Below are positions 20,287-30,400 of a stretch of 39,473 nt of DNA, in pieces. The notes under the pieces are model-generated. The model was given only the letters and a program-made list of their open reading frames with translations, was not told the DNA's origin and ran no database searches. The DNA lies in contig CASFWX010000074.1 of NCBI GenBank assembly GCA_949298545.1, forward strand, positions 1 to 39,473. Direction: 5' to 3'. The position numbers and the translations under genes are program-made. Source of the stretch: an uncultured Verrucomicrobiota bacterium (GTDB taxonomy: Bacteria > Verrucomicrobiota > Verrucomicrobiia > Opitutales > Intestinicryptomonadaceae). Numbering within the stretch: position 1 is the stretch's first letter; each line of letters opens with the position of its first letter.

Positions 20287-20309
20287 CATGTTTTAATTAA
20301 AGATGTTTC

Positions 20310-21320
<1,011 letters not shown>

Positions 21321-21350
21321 TTATATTGGGTTTAAAAAAATTGAACGTCG

Positions 21351-21378
21351 ATTATTTCAGGGAAGCTTTTTCTTGCAA
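21351..21378 (-). promoter_or_regulatory. Candidate sigma-70-type promoter of gap
   Basis: On the minus strand TTGCAA (21373-21378) is followed after 16 bases by AATAAT (21351-21356), about 40 bases before the start codon. The -10 matches consensus at five of six positions and the -35 at four of six. Confidence 0.4.
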
Positions 21379-21713
21379 CTCTTTTTTTCCCGTTTTTTAG
21401 TATGCTGAAAACGCGCGGAGCATTTTTGCGGCTTCTTTTGTATTTTTGATCTTATACTTAAGCACTTTTGGCATCTGCCGAGACGCAGCCGCGAATAGTT
21501 AAGCTGGCAGTCCATATCCTTTAATTTCCCTTAATCATATTCCATTTTGGCGGATACGGGCCGCCATGGCGGAGTGTACAGTTAAGTAAAATCTTCTGCT
21601 ATATTTGCTTTTTGGGGGATTTGCTTCTTGAAACTGGGTTCTCCACTTATTTAATTTATTGGCAAATTCTAGCGCGCTATTCGGCGCGATTTATTATTCT
21701 AACATTCCCGATT
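21379..21713. other. Intergenic region between divergent gap and kinase genes
   Basis: No gene is evident in these 335 bases. The most conspicuous item is a perfect 12-base palindrome CCGCCATGGCGG at 21561-21572, which could be a regulator site for the kinase/aldolase unit or chance in GC-rich sequence. The kinase promoter should be here, but I see no clear box pair. The kinase frame is open to a TTG at 21612, but the extra residues do not resemble the family. Confidence 0.5.
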
Positions 21714-22727
21714 ATGGAAAGAAACGGAATACTGGGCTCAGGTTCATGGATTGTCGACCATATCAAGATAATTGACGAGTGGCCGGAGCAGGACACTTTA
21801 TCGTCCGTAATTTCGAGCCGTTCTGCGAACGGCGGAATGCCCTTTAACATACTTAAGGATCTCGCGAGAATGAATTTTCCCGCGCCTTTGCAGGCTTGCG
21901 GGCTTTTGGGGGAGGACCCCGACGGAGAGTTCATACAGTCGCATTGCAGGGAACTTGGGATTGATACGTCGCTTTTTATAACTAGCTCTTTCGTATCCAC
22001 GGCTTTTACCGACGTTATGAGTGTTGCCAGCTCGGGGCGCAGAACTTTTTTCTATTATCCCGCCGGAAACGACCAGATAGAGCCAAAACACATGCGCGTA
22101 GAAGAATCCAGGGCAAAAATATTCTTCGAAGGTTATTTCGGCTTAAACGGGAAGATGGACGCCGTGTCTGAAAACGGCTCCACGGGGCACTCGGAAATTT
22201 TTTCCAAGGCAAAGAGCCTCGGATTTATTACCGCTTCGGATCTCGTGAGCAGAAATGTAGATTTTTCATCTTTGACCCGCAGTTCTCTTCCGCATCTCGA
22301 TTATCTTTCTTTAAACGAGTTGGAGCTAAAATATCTCGCCGGCGGAGACGCTTTAAATTGCGCCGATATAAAGAGCGAAGCTAACATAAAAAAATACGCT
22401 TCGGAAATTTTGCGCCGCGGAATAAATAAATTTTTAATAATTCATTTCCCGGAATGCGTTTACGCGTTTGGTCAAGACGGCAGCATGTACAAGCAATGCA
22501 GCGTGGATTTTCCCAGAGAAAGGATAAAGGGCGCGACAGGTGCGGGAGACGCCATGTATGCCGGCGTTCTTTTCGGAGTTCACGAATCATGGGATATGGC
22601 GGACTGCTTGCGGCTCGGCGTGTGCGCAGCCGCGCAGTGCCTTACCGACGACTCCGCCTCCGACGGGATGGCTGACTGGAGGGATTGTTTAAAGCTTGCG
22701 GACTTGTACGGATTTAAAGAAGCATAA
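21714..22727 (+). CDS. PfkB/ribokinase-family carbohydrate kinase
   Basis: This 337-residue protein belongs to the PfkB superfamily, which phosphorylates sugars or nucleosides with ATP. The N-terminus from the chosen ATG (MERNGILGSGSWIVDHIKI) is the usual first strand with a substrate-binding Asp. The first PfkB signature is represented by 'NGGMPFNILKDLARMN' and 'GLLGEDPDGEF', and the C-terminal signature by GATGAGDAMYAG with the catalytic Asp. The substrate cannot be read from sequence. The next gene begins within its stop codon (1-base overlap), so the two are almost certainly co-expressed. The partner looks like an aldolase, suggesting kinase-then-cleavage of a sugar phosphate feeding the triose-phosphate enzymes encoded next door on the other strand. 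Confidence 0.92.
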   Translation: MERNGILGSGSWIVDHIKIIDEWPEQDTLSSVISSRSANGGMPFNILKDLARMNFPAPLQACGLLGEDPDGEFIQSHCRELGIDTSLFITSSFVSTAFTDVMSVASSGRRTFFYYPAGNDQIEPKHMRVEESRAKIFFEGYFGLNGKMDAVSENGSTGHSEIFSKAKSLGFITASDLVSRNVDFSSLTRSSLPHLDYLSLNELELKYLAGGDALNCADIKSEANIKKYASEILRRGINKFLIIHFPECVYAFGQDGSMYKQCSVDFPRERIKGATGAGDAMYAGVLFGVHESWDMADCLRLGVCAAAQCLTDDSASDGMADWRDCLKLADLYGFKEA

Positions 22728-23713
22728 TGCATATGGAAACGAAGACACTGGATATAAAACTAAAAAAAATACTCTCCGGGGATAGGAGACCCGAAAATTT
22801 TATAATAGCCGACGCCAAAGATTCGGATATGGCGCGCGGTATAAATTCCGCCGGATTCGGTTCAGACGGGAAATTCCGCAACCAGCGCACGTACCGCCAA
22901 ATGATGCGCGAAGTTGTCAAGCAGGGAATTGTGGATATTATGCTGATGTCCGCATCAAATCTCGAAGTGCTTTCGAGAGAGGGGATATTTGAGAACAGCC
23001 CCGTCACCCCGGCGGCTCGCGCAAACGACACTACGGACATTTGGGTCGCGAGAAAATCCGAATATGCGAATCTCCCCTCGAAGCCGTTTGCAAGCGCGTC
23101 TATCGATTCAATATTGGGTGCCGGAGCGGATTTGGGGCTTTATTCAATGACTTTTAACAACATTCTCGAGAGGGACTTGGAGTCTATTGAGAGGTTTGCC
23201 GATTTTAGGCGCGCTTGCGCAGAAAAAGGCTTTCGGTATTTTTTAGAAGTTTTTAATCCGAACTCTCCTCAAGGCATTGCGGAATCAGACATTCCCGCCT
23301 ATGTGAACGATTGCATAGTAAGATCGCTTGCTGGCGTTGTGGAGTCGCAAAGACCGCTCTTCTTGAAAGTCGCTTATAACGGGCCCAAAGCAATGGAGGA
23401 GCTCGCGACTTACGACGACAGGATAATTGTCGGCATACTCGGAGGCAGTTCGGGCAGCACTCTTGACGCTTTTGCGCTTCTTCACGAAGCGCAAAAGTAC
23501 GGCGCCATGGTTGCGCTCTTCGGCAGGAAGATAAACGACGCGCAGTCTCCGTTGCATTTTCTTGAAAGCATGCGCGCCGTTTCGGATTCTCTTGTATCTC
23601 CGCGCGAGGGGGTCAAGCTTTACCACGACAAGATGAAAAAGGCGGGAATCGTTCCGGTGGTTTCTCTTGAAGACGATTTGATTTTGAGCGCCAAGCTTCA
23701 GCAGCATTACTAA
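22727..23713 (+). CDS. Aldolase-like TIM-barrel protein of unassigned function
   Basis: I do not recognise a named family for these 328 residues. The pattern of strand-like blocks ('NFIIADAKDSDMA', 'IVDIMLMSASN', 'GLYSMTFNN', 'RYFLEVFNPN', 'LFLKVAYNGP', 'IIVGILGGSSGST', 'GAMVALFGRKIND') is that of an eight-stranded TIM barrel of the class I aldolase type (DeoC/FbaB/LacD-like). Lys214 in 'LFLKVAYNG' on the sixth block is the best candidate for a Schiff-base lysine. 'GGSSG' followed by 'FGRKI' resembles the phosphate-binding end of such barrels. The start codon overlaps the kinase stop; another ATG six bases on is also possible. No signal peptide is present, so it is cytoplasmic. Function as a sugar-phosphate aldolase is inference from fold pattern plus the kinase neighbour. 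Confidence 0.8.
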   Translation: MHMETKTLDIKLKKILSGDRRPENFIIADAKDSDMARGINSAGFGSDGKFRNQRTYRQMMREVVKQGIVDIMLMSASNLEVLSREGIFENSPVTPAARANDTTDIWVARKSEYANLPSKPFASASIDSILGAGADLGLYSMTFNNILERDLESIERFADFRRACAEKGFRYFLEVFNPNSPQGIAESDIPAYVNDCIVRSLAGVVESQRPLFLKVAYNGPKAMEELATYDDRIIVGILGGSSGSTLDAFALLHEAQKYGAMVALFGRKINDAQSPLHFLESMRAVSDSLVSPREGVKLYHDKMKKAGIVPVVSLEDDLILSAKLQQHY

Positions 23714-23743
23714 AAAGGCGTTCGATAGGAGCATTCTGTTAAT

Positions 23744-23795
23744 TTCGGCGTTCAGGCAGCTTTTTAAAAAAACGGCTTGAGCGCCGAAGTTTTTT
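23744..23795 (+). terminator. Intrinsic terminator of the kinase/aldolase unit
   Basis: A 14-bp stem with two G-U pairs (23744-23757 with 23775-23788) is followed by a run of T residues. It lies 30 bases past the aldolase-like gene. Confidence 0.88.
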
Positions 23796-23811
23796 ATGCG
23801 ATTGCTTTGGT

Positions 23812-23940
23812 ATGAGCCAAAAATTGCCGCGTGAAGTAGTTAGGTACAGAAGGGACAAGTTCGTATTTTTTGTATATGCGCTTGTGGCGCTTATGCTTTG
23901 CGCTCAAATCGGCATATTGGTGTGGGGGTATTTATCCTAA
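23812..23940 (+). CDS. Small single-pass membrane protein (42 residues)
   Basis: An ATG just after the terminator opens a 42-codon frame whose product has a basic N-terminus with several Arg and Lys residues (about residues 1-16), then one clean transmembrane helix (about residues 17-40, FVFFVYALVALMLCAQIGIL), then WGYLS. The charge distribution predicts the N-terminus inside. The stop lies 12 bases before the CPBP protease gene, so it may be the first gene of that operon. There is no obvious ribosome-binding site. A role is unknown. The clean polar-then-hydrophobic design makes a chance frame less likely, but there is no homology evidence. Confidence 0.55.
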   Translation: MSQKLPREVVRYRRDKFVFFVYALVALMLCAQIGILVWGYLS

Positions 23941-23952
23941 AGGTTTTTTTGT

Positions 23953-24588
23953 ATGTTTCAGGACGACGCGCTTTATTCGATTTTGATGTTTTGCGCCGCA
24001 GCTTGGCTTTTCAAGATGTGGCTTGCCGACCTGTCGAACTTTCGCAAGAGCGGAGAGGTTGTAAAGGGCGCTTTTGAAGGCGCAACGCCGGCGTCAGGCA
24101 ATCTCGTTATAATAGGCGTTATAGGAGCTCTATTGCTTTTGTCTTTACACACGTCTTCGGAATATGCGGCAGGGGTGGCGGGCGAACAGACGAAAGTTTC
24201 GGCATGGGCGCTATTTTCATGGTGTTCGGCGGCGTTTATCGAGGAGCTGATTTTTCGCGGCTATTTGGTGGTAAAAAACCGCTCCGTATTGGCTTTGGCG
24301 TCAAGCATATTTCTATTTTCATTCCTTTTTGCCGCCATGCATCCGTTTTTATGGGATTATACGGTGCCTGAAGGCGGATCGCTCTTCGCGGGAAAGTGGT
24401 CGTTTGACTTTTCCCTTCAAGCGTTGTTGGCGACGCTTGCAGTATTTGAATGTTCGCTGTTTTTTTATATATTGCGTTTTTTGCCCTCTAACAAATACCG
24501 ATCAATTATCCCCTGCATAGCGGCGCATTTGACGTATAATTTGGGCGTGTTTGTTATAAAGCTCTTTTCCGGTTTTGTGGAATGGTGA
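23953..24588 (+). CDS. CPBP-family intramembrane metalloprotease (CAAX protease-like)
   Basis: This 211-residue membrane protein carries the three motifs of the CPBP (Abi/Rce1-like) family: Glu97-Glu98 with Arg102 in EELIFRG, His130 in 'FLFAAMH', and His192 with Asn196 in HLTYN. Several hydrophobic helices surround them. Family members are glutamate-type intramembrane proteases acting on membrane-anchored peptides. Bacterial ones are tied to bacteriocin immunity, surface protein processing or quality control, and none of these can be chosen here. AAGG lies about 10 bases before the start. The gene overlaps the following dus gene by 7 bases. Confidence 0.9.
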   Translation: MFQDDALYSILMFCAAAWLFKMWLADLSNFRKSGEVVKGAFEGATPASGNLVIIGVIGALLLLSLHTSSEYAAGVAGEQTKVSAWALFSWCSAAFIEELIFRGYLVVKNRSVLALASSIFLFSFLFAAMHPFLWDYTVPEGGSLFAGKWSFDFSLQALLATLAVFECSLFFYILRFLPSNKYRSIIPCIAAHLTYNLGVFVIKLFSGFVEW

Positions 24589-25541
24589 AGTTTTTAAAAA
24601 AAAACTTTTTGTTTTTGGCTCCCATGGCCGGCTACACCAATGGAGTATGGAGAAAGATATTCCGCGAATACGGGGCGGATGGAACCCTGAGCGAATTTGT
24701 GCACAGTTCGGCGCTCTTATCCGGGGCGCGCAAGGCTTTTGAGAGGATTTCTTTCGAAGAAAGCGAGCGCCCGGTCGGAATTCAGATATTTGGTTCCGAT
24801 CCGTCCGAAATGGCTGATGCCGCCTCGCTCGTCGAGGAGAGATTATCGCCTGATTTCATAGATGTCAATTTCGGCTGCCCGGCTCCCAACGCAGTCCGCG
24901 CGGAGGCGGGGAGCGCGCTTTTGAAAAACCCAGCTAAAATGGCGCGCATTGCCGCAAGCATTTCAAAAAAGCTAAAGCGGACGCCTCTTACGGCAAAGAT
25001 GCGCACGGGCTGGGATCGAAATTCGATTATTGTTCCCGACGCTGCGCTTGCCCTTCAAGACTCCGGCATCGCAATGCTGACTTTGCATGGGAGGACAAAA
25101 GTACAGGCATATGAAGGTCCTGCTGATTGGGATTTGATAGAATCCACTGCCCGCGCTCTATCCATTCCTTTAATTGGGAACGGGTCTGTGGAGAAGCGCG
25201 ATTCCAAGTTGCTTGCGGATTCAGCTTGCGGCGGGTTCATGATAGGGCGCGCGGCATTGGGCAATCCCTGGATATTTTCGCAAACGCGAGCAAGGATTGA
25301 GAATCCTGGATTTGAACCCCTGGAACCGTCGCCGTCTGAGCGGGCGAGGCTCGCGTATAGGTATGCCGAGCTTGTTTGCAGGCATGGGTATTGCGGAATA
25401 AGCTCCGGCGACATAACTTTTGCGCGCGGACAAATCATGCGCTTTTTAAAGAACGCCCCGCACTTTAAGAAGCTTCGCGTGTCTATGGGGAAGGTAAAAA
25501 CATTGGACGAATTAAAGGATATTTTATGCGCGTATTTTTAG
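24582..25541 (+). CDS. dus: tRNA-dihydrouridine synthase
   Basis: Dus enzymes reduce uridines in the tRNA D-loop using FMN and NADPH. The 319-residue protein opens with the flavin-binding motif 'LFLAPMAGYTNGVWR'. It has the catalytic Cys in 'DVNFGCPAPN', then 'AKMRTGWD', 'LTLHGRTKVQAYEGPADW' and the FMN phosphate loop 'NGSVEKRDS' with 'GGFMIGRAALGNPW'. This is the full order of family motifs, including the signature around the catalytic Cys. I cannot tell which tRNA positions it modifies (DusA, B or C class). It overlaps the CPBP gene by 7 bases and the next gene by 16 bases, indicating an operon. Confidence 0.95.
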   Translation: MVKFLKKNFLFLAPMAGYTNGVWRKIFREYGADGTLSEFVHSSALLSGARKAFERISFEESERPVGIQIFGSDPSEMADAASLVEERLSPDFIDVNFGCPAPNAVRAEAGSALLKNPAKMARIAASISKKLKRTPLTAKMRTGWDRNSIIVPDAALALQDSGIAMLTLHGRTKVQAYEGPADWDLIESTARALSIPLIGNGSVEKRDSKLLADSACGGFMIGRAALGNPWIFSQTRARIENPGFEPLEPSPSERARLAYRYAELVCRHGYCGISSGDITFARGQIMRFLKNAPHFKKLRVSMGKVKTLDELKDILCAYF

Positions 25542-26788
25542 CTCTTTCCTCTTTTGCTTGTGCCGCCGCTTTTGCAAGCGGCTCTCCGAATTCCGGAGAA
25601 GACTTTCTAAATAAGGGAATGGAATATTACGTTCGCGGAGATTACGAGTCGGCGCGCAAGCTTTTATCCGAAGTTCCTGACGACGGATCCGCTCGCTTCG
25701 GAAGCGTCGCCTATTATCTGGGGTCAATCGCGGCGAGCGAGGGCGACAAGTCGGCATACGGATATTTTGAGAAAGCCATGAATTTGGCGCCGAAAAATTT
25801 GCGCAATATGGCGGCAGTTCAGTTTGCCCGCTTCGCATTGGCGAATTCTGATGCGCCGCTGGCCCGGCAAAAACTCGGCGCCATTGCCCGATCTTCAAAA
25901 GCGGATCCGCTTCTTCGCTGGTACTACGCCAAAATTCTTGCCGAATCTAATCCGAATGAGGCTGGAGAATTTCTGCGCGACATGCTATCCGAAGAATTTC
26001 CACGCAGGGATTCAATCGGCGCTGATGAATTCGTATGCGCGCGTTTGTCCGGAGACGGGCTTGCAAGTTCGGTTCCTTCAGAAATTTTGAAGTGCGATAC
26101 TCCCGCGGGCGCATCCCGCGCTGAAATGCTCGCGGGCGGGATTCCATCTGTAAAATTTTCCGATCTTTCGCTCCTGGGAAAAATAGCGCGGGCAGAAGCG
26201 TTTGCCGACGGGAAGGGCGGGGCTTTGACCCGTGAGGATATGGACTCTTTAAAGGGCGAAATTTCCGAGAATCAAATAGCGTCGTTTGCGTGGCGCGGGG
26301 CGTTTGCACTCGCCAGATGCGCATGGAAGCTCAAGGAATGGCGGGAGTGTGCCATGTATGCCGCGGACGCGCTGGCGCTTGCTCCGGAAGATTTTTCGCT
26401 TCGCATACCTCTTTTAATGCTCAAGGGCGATGCGCTTCGCATGGAGAAAAATTACGACGCCGCCCGCAGTTCGTATTTAGACATAGCGATGTCAGGCAAA
26501 AGATCCGCTTTGGGCGAGCCATCTGCAGAAGCGCTTTATAAAACCGGACTTTGCTGGTATGAACAGGGCGATTGGGGCAAAGCCCACGCATATTTTGAGC
26601 GGGTTTTCATAGCTTATTTCAAATACGAATATTGGGGATCAAGGGCGTATTATTACGCCGCGAGGGCTTTGTGGTCGCTCGACAATAGGCGCGACGCCAA
26701 CGCGACTCTCGTCGAGTATTTTATGCGCGCCAAGGATAAAAATTCGGAAATTTACCGCCAAGCCAGGGATTTCTATGACAAAATCTAA
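25526..26788 (+). CDS. Exported tetratricopeptide-repeat protein
   Basis: The 420-residue product starts with a signal peptide (MRVFLALSSFACAAAFASG). The rest is helical, with TPR-like units such as 'NKGMEYYVRGDYESARKLL' near residues 30-50, 'AYGYFEKAMNLAPKNL' near 75-90 and 'ALYKTGLCWYEQGDWGKAHAYFERVFIAYF' split over residues of about 335-365. TPR proteins mediate protein-protein contacts; this one should work in the periplasm or at a membrane. The closing 'SRAYYYAARALWSLDNRRDANATL' is like outer-membrane-associated tol/pal-type or lipid-assembly TPR proteins, but no specific family can be named. It overlaps both neighbours, dus (16 bases) and the deaminase (14 bases). Confidence 0.85.
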   Translation: MRVFLALSSFACAAAFASGSPNSGEDFLNKGMEYYVRGDYESARKLLSEVPDDGSARFGSVAYYLGSIAASEGDKSAYGYFEKAMNLAPKNLRNMAAVQFARFALANSDAPLARQKLGAIARSSKADPLLRWYYAKILAESNPNEAGEFLRDMLSEEFPRRDSIGADEFVCARLSGDGLASSVPSEILKCDTPAGASRAEMLAGGIPSVKFSDLSLLGKIARAEAFADGKGGALTREDMDSLKGEISENQIASFAWRGAFALARCAWKLKEWRECAMYAADALALAPEDFSLRIPLLMLKGDALRMEKNYDAARSSYLDIAMSGKRSALGEPSAEALYKTGLCWYEQGDWGKAHAYFERVFIAYFKYEYWGSRAYYYAARALWSLDNRRDANATLVEYFMRAKDKNSEIYRQARDFYDKI

Positions 26789-27272
26789 AAAACACACTCC
26801 TCCGCCCGCCAATGAAATTTTAAAGATTGTAGCCGCCGCGCGCAAGTCCTCGTTGTCGGACGGGCTGGGCGGGCCATTCGGGGCGTTTGTATTTTCGGGA
26901 GACGGCAGAGTTGTCGGGCGCGGGGTCAACGAGGTGTTAGGCTCTTGCGATCCAACCGCCCATGCGGAAATGCAGGCAATACGCGATGCTTGCCGCAATT
27001 TAAAGTCGCGCGATCTTTCGGGATACAGCCTCTATGCGACGGGCAGGCCATGCCCGATGTGCATGTCGGCGATAATATGGGCGAATTTAGACATGGTTTG
27101 GTATTCGGCGGATTTTGAAGATGCCGAGAAATTAGGGTTTAGGGACGATTTTATATACCGTTTTATTCGCGGCGGATGTTCAGATGGCTCTGTGTTAAAA
27201 CTCGAGCGCATTCCCAGCGAGGATTTAAAACGCCTCTATCACGAATACTCGATTAAGGGAGAAATATATTAG
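26775..27272 (+). CDS. Nucleoside/nucleobase deaminase, guanine-deaminase-like (GuaD type)
   Basis: This 165-residue zinc enzyme belongs to the cytidine/deoxycytidylate deaminase superfamily. The zinc site is complete: His and catalytic Glu in DPTAHAEMQAI, and two Cys in GRPCPMCMSAI. Near the start, 'GLGGPFGAFVF' and, later, 'EDAEKLGFRDDFIYRFI' with a C-terminus ending in an aromatic residue resemble the Bacillus guanine deaminase GuaD more than the tRNA adenosine deaminase TadA. Guanine-to-xanthine conversion is therefore the best guess. It ends the run of overlapping genes and is convergent with smc. I saw no strong terminator in the 140-base gap that follows; a 6-bp stem near 27360-27385 is weak. 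Confidence 0.88.
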   Translation: MTKSKKHTPPPANEILKIVAAARKSSLSDGLGGPFGAFVFSGDGRVVGRGVNEVLGSCDPTAHAEMQAIRDACRNLKSRDLSGYSLYATGRPCPMCMSAIIWANLDMVWYSADFEDAEKLGFRDDFIYRFIRGGCSDGSVLKLERIPSEDLKRLYHEYSIKGEIY

Positions 27273-27412
27273 CCGCTTTGCTTGTGGAAACGGATTTGGG
27301 AAGCAGGCTAATCAGTCAGGCAAATGCCCGTGCCTTACCCGTTCAGCACAGCAAAACGCCGCGGAAATTGATCAAAGAATCCGCGTTTAAAGTGCGCTTT
27401 TCAGGGCTTCGG

Positions 27413-30400
27413 CTATGCCTGGTCGGATTGGCTTGTCGCGGGCTCTTTTGCTAAATCTCGGTCTGGAGCGCCGTCGAAACGCATGGATATAAGCCTGGTG
27501 ACGCCTCTTTCTTGCATCGTAACACCATATATTGTATTGGCAGCCGACATCGTGCGCTTGTTGTGGGTTATTACGAGGAATTGGGAATAGCGGGTAAACT
27601 CTTTGAGCAAATCTGTGTACCTGCCAATATTTGCATCGTCCAACGGTGCGTCGAGCTCGTCGAGCACGCAGAAGGGGCTCGGCTTCACCATGTATATTGC
27701 AAAAAGCAAAGAAACAGCCGTCATTGTCCGCTGGCCGCCAGACAGGAGCGACAGGCTTTTGAGTACGGTTCCCGGAGGGCGCGCCACGATTTCAATGCCG
27801 CTGTCGAGAACGTCCTCGCTCTCGACGAGTTTTAAGTCTGCCGATCCGCCTCCGAATATCTTTTGGAAGGTGAAGGCGAAGTTTTTTCTTATTTGCTCGA
27901 ACGTATCGGCAAAAAGTTTCTGGGAAGTGGCGTTGATTTCGTCAATGTCGGCGACTAGGGCGTTCTTTGAGGTCCAAAGGTCGTCAGTCTGGGTTTTTAG
28001 AAAGTCGTAGCGCTCTTTTAATTCGGCGTATTCTTCGATTGCCACCAGATTTACTGCTCCCATGGCGGATATTTTTTCTCGCAATTCCCTGACTTCCTCG
28101 CCTATTGCCGAAAAATCCGCCGAATCCATTGCGTCCAAATCCTCTTTTGTGGGATCTCCGCGCTTTTTGCGGGGGCGGGGGGATATTTCGCCGCCGGATT
28201 CCTCGAGTTCGTCGAAGTTTGCCTTTATTTCAAATTCCTCGTCTGCCTTCCAAAGTTCTTGTTTCCAATCAACCGAGGATATTTGCGTTTCGTATTCCCG
28301 GAGTATCCTTTCGGAAATAAAGTCGAGCTTCGATCGGAGCTTTGCTATGCGAACATCGCATTCGGCTTTCGAGGCGTTTGCGCGCATATTTGCCTCCCTG
28401 TCGCCCGCGGCGGACTCCTCGAACTCCATTATCGACGCTTCGCACCTTGACAGTTCCGCCCTGCGTTCCTCTATTTTGAGAAGCGCCGATTCGAGATCTT
28501 TGGAAAGCCTTTCTGCTTTTTCTCTTTCCGAGGCGGTTTCGCTTTCTAAATTTGAAATTTGGCTGGCAATTGAATCTTTTTCTGCGGAGCGTTTTTCAAT
28601 AAGAACACTCGTTTCTTCTTGTTGGGATTTGAGCGCTCCGAGCCCTTTTTCGAGATTTTCAAGGCGCGATTTTTTTGTCGCCAATTCGAGGCGCGTTTCG
28701 GAGAGAATCGAGAGTTTTTCGTCCTTTAAATTCCGCAGCTTGGCTATTTCCTCCTCTTTTTCCACTGCAGCCTTTCGAGAGGAAGCTACCGAGGCTTCTG
28801 CTTCGGATAGCAATTTCATGGCGGAATCGAGGCGGTCTTGCGTTTCAAATTTCGAGTTTTCCATTTCCCGCAGGGAGGAATTCTTTTTTTCTATTTCGCT
28901 TTCCTTTTCCGCGATGGAAGTTTTCGCCGAGGCTATTTGGGCGTTTATCGAAGCCATTTCACGGCGTATTTCGTCGGCGGTATTTTTGCAGTTTTCAATT
29001 TCGGCGTCGGCCGACTCCAGCTGGGCGTTTATCGCCATTGCTGATTCGTTGAGTTCGGTTAATGATGCATTGTCATTTTCAATTTCGGCCTTTAATCGGC
29101 GTATTTCCTTTTCCCTCAGGATAAAACTGCTTTCGGTATCGCGCTTTTCCCCGCTTGGAACATAGACTGTGCCGCGCGAATCCATCAGGTCTCCGTCGCG
29201 CGAGACTGCGGCGACAAACGCAAATTTGTCTTTTCCCATCTCGGAGGCGAAATTTGCGAAATCGCGTATGTTTTCGCAGAAATAGCAGCCTGAAACGAGA
29301 TTTGCCGCAAATTTTTCAAGAGATTTGTCTCTGCTTTTTACGATGTCGGATCCTCTAAAAATCCCCTCCGGCAATTTCCCCGCAAACTCTCCTGAAAAAT
29401 TCGCGTTGCCAGTTTGGAAGCAAGCGTTTCCGAGACTGCGCTCGCGCAATATGGAAATCGCGGGCGAGAGTTTTTGCCAATCATCTAAGGCTATTGCGTC
29501 GATTGCCGAGCCGAGCAGGGCTTCAAATGCCGAGGTCCATCCTTCGGCGACGTCCACGTTTTGGCTTACAACTTTCGCCTCTTGCGGGGGAATGCATTCG
29601 GATATTTTGCCTTTTAATATGGCTTTGACGCCTTCGGAAAACCCCTCCATGCGGGATTGGAAGTCGTTGAGCAGGCTCAGCTGCGCGCTCTTGCTGGCGA
29701 CTTGCCTGTCCATCTGCTGTATTTCAACTTGCTTATTGCGGTATGCAGCCTTGAGCTCGTCGGATTTTGCGGCGGCTTCCGCTGTGTCCGCTTCGGCTTC
29801 GGCGAGCCTTTCGCGGGAATTTTCGAGAGCCGACTCAAATTCGGCGAGCCGCCTTTCAAGCGCGCTCTTTTCCTCTGAAAGCTGGTATATGGAATCCGAT
29901 AGTGCTCCATGCCTGACTTGGTAGGACTTCAGGTCAACTTCAAGGCTCGTGCAGTTTGAGCGGAGGCGCGTGATGGAGCTCTCGTGGAAGAGCGTGTCTT
30001 GGCGGGCGGTGGAAAGTCCGCTCTCTGCGGCGCGCAGGGATTCTTCTATATTTGAGAGCTCGGCGCTTTGGCGCTTGAAAACTTCGTCGTCGGCGGAGAC
30101 GAGGTTGAGCTGCATTTGCTGTATTTCAGCGTCGCCTTTGGCTTTGCCTTCGAGATTTGCCAGTTGTTCCTTTAGGGATTTTAGCTCGTCTTCTATTTGG
30201 GCGCTTCGCTCTCCGAGGTCGCGTTTGCGGACTTCGGCGAACTCAGCGTTTCTTTCGGCCTGTTCCTTTTCCGAGCGGACTTCGGCGCTTTCTTGGCGCA
30301 TGCGCTCAAGTGTTTCGGCTATTTCCGCGCGTTCCGACTTCATGCGCGACAGAGTTTCCTCGGCTGCAGCCACCTTTTCGGATATATTTAAAATCTCGGA

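Noticed and set aside
27273-27412. Possible small RNA or tRNA between the deaminase and smc genes
   Set aside because: No T-loop, acceptor stem or clear long hairpin; only short inverted repeats such as a 6-bp stem near 27360-27385.
28062-29165. Long open frame (367 codons) on the plus strand opposite smc
   Set aside because: It mirrors the Glu/Ser/Lys-rich coiled coil of smc and is made of Ser, Phe and Ala repeats without domain features. smc is certain.
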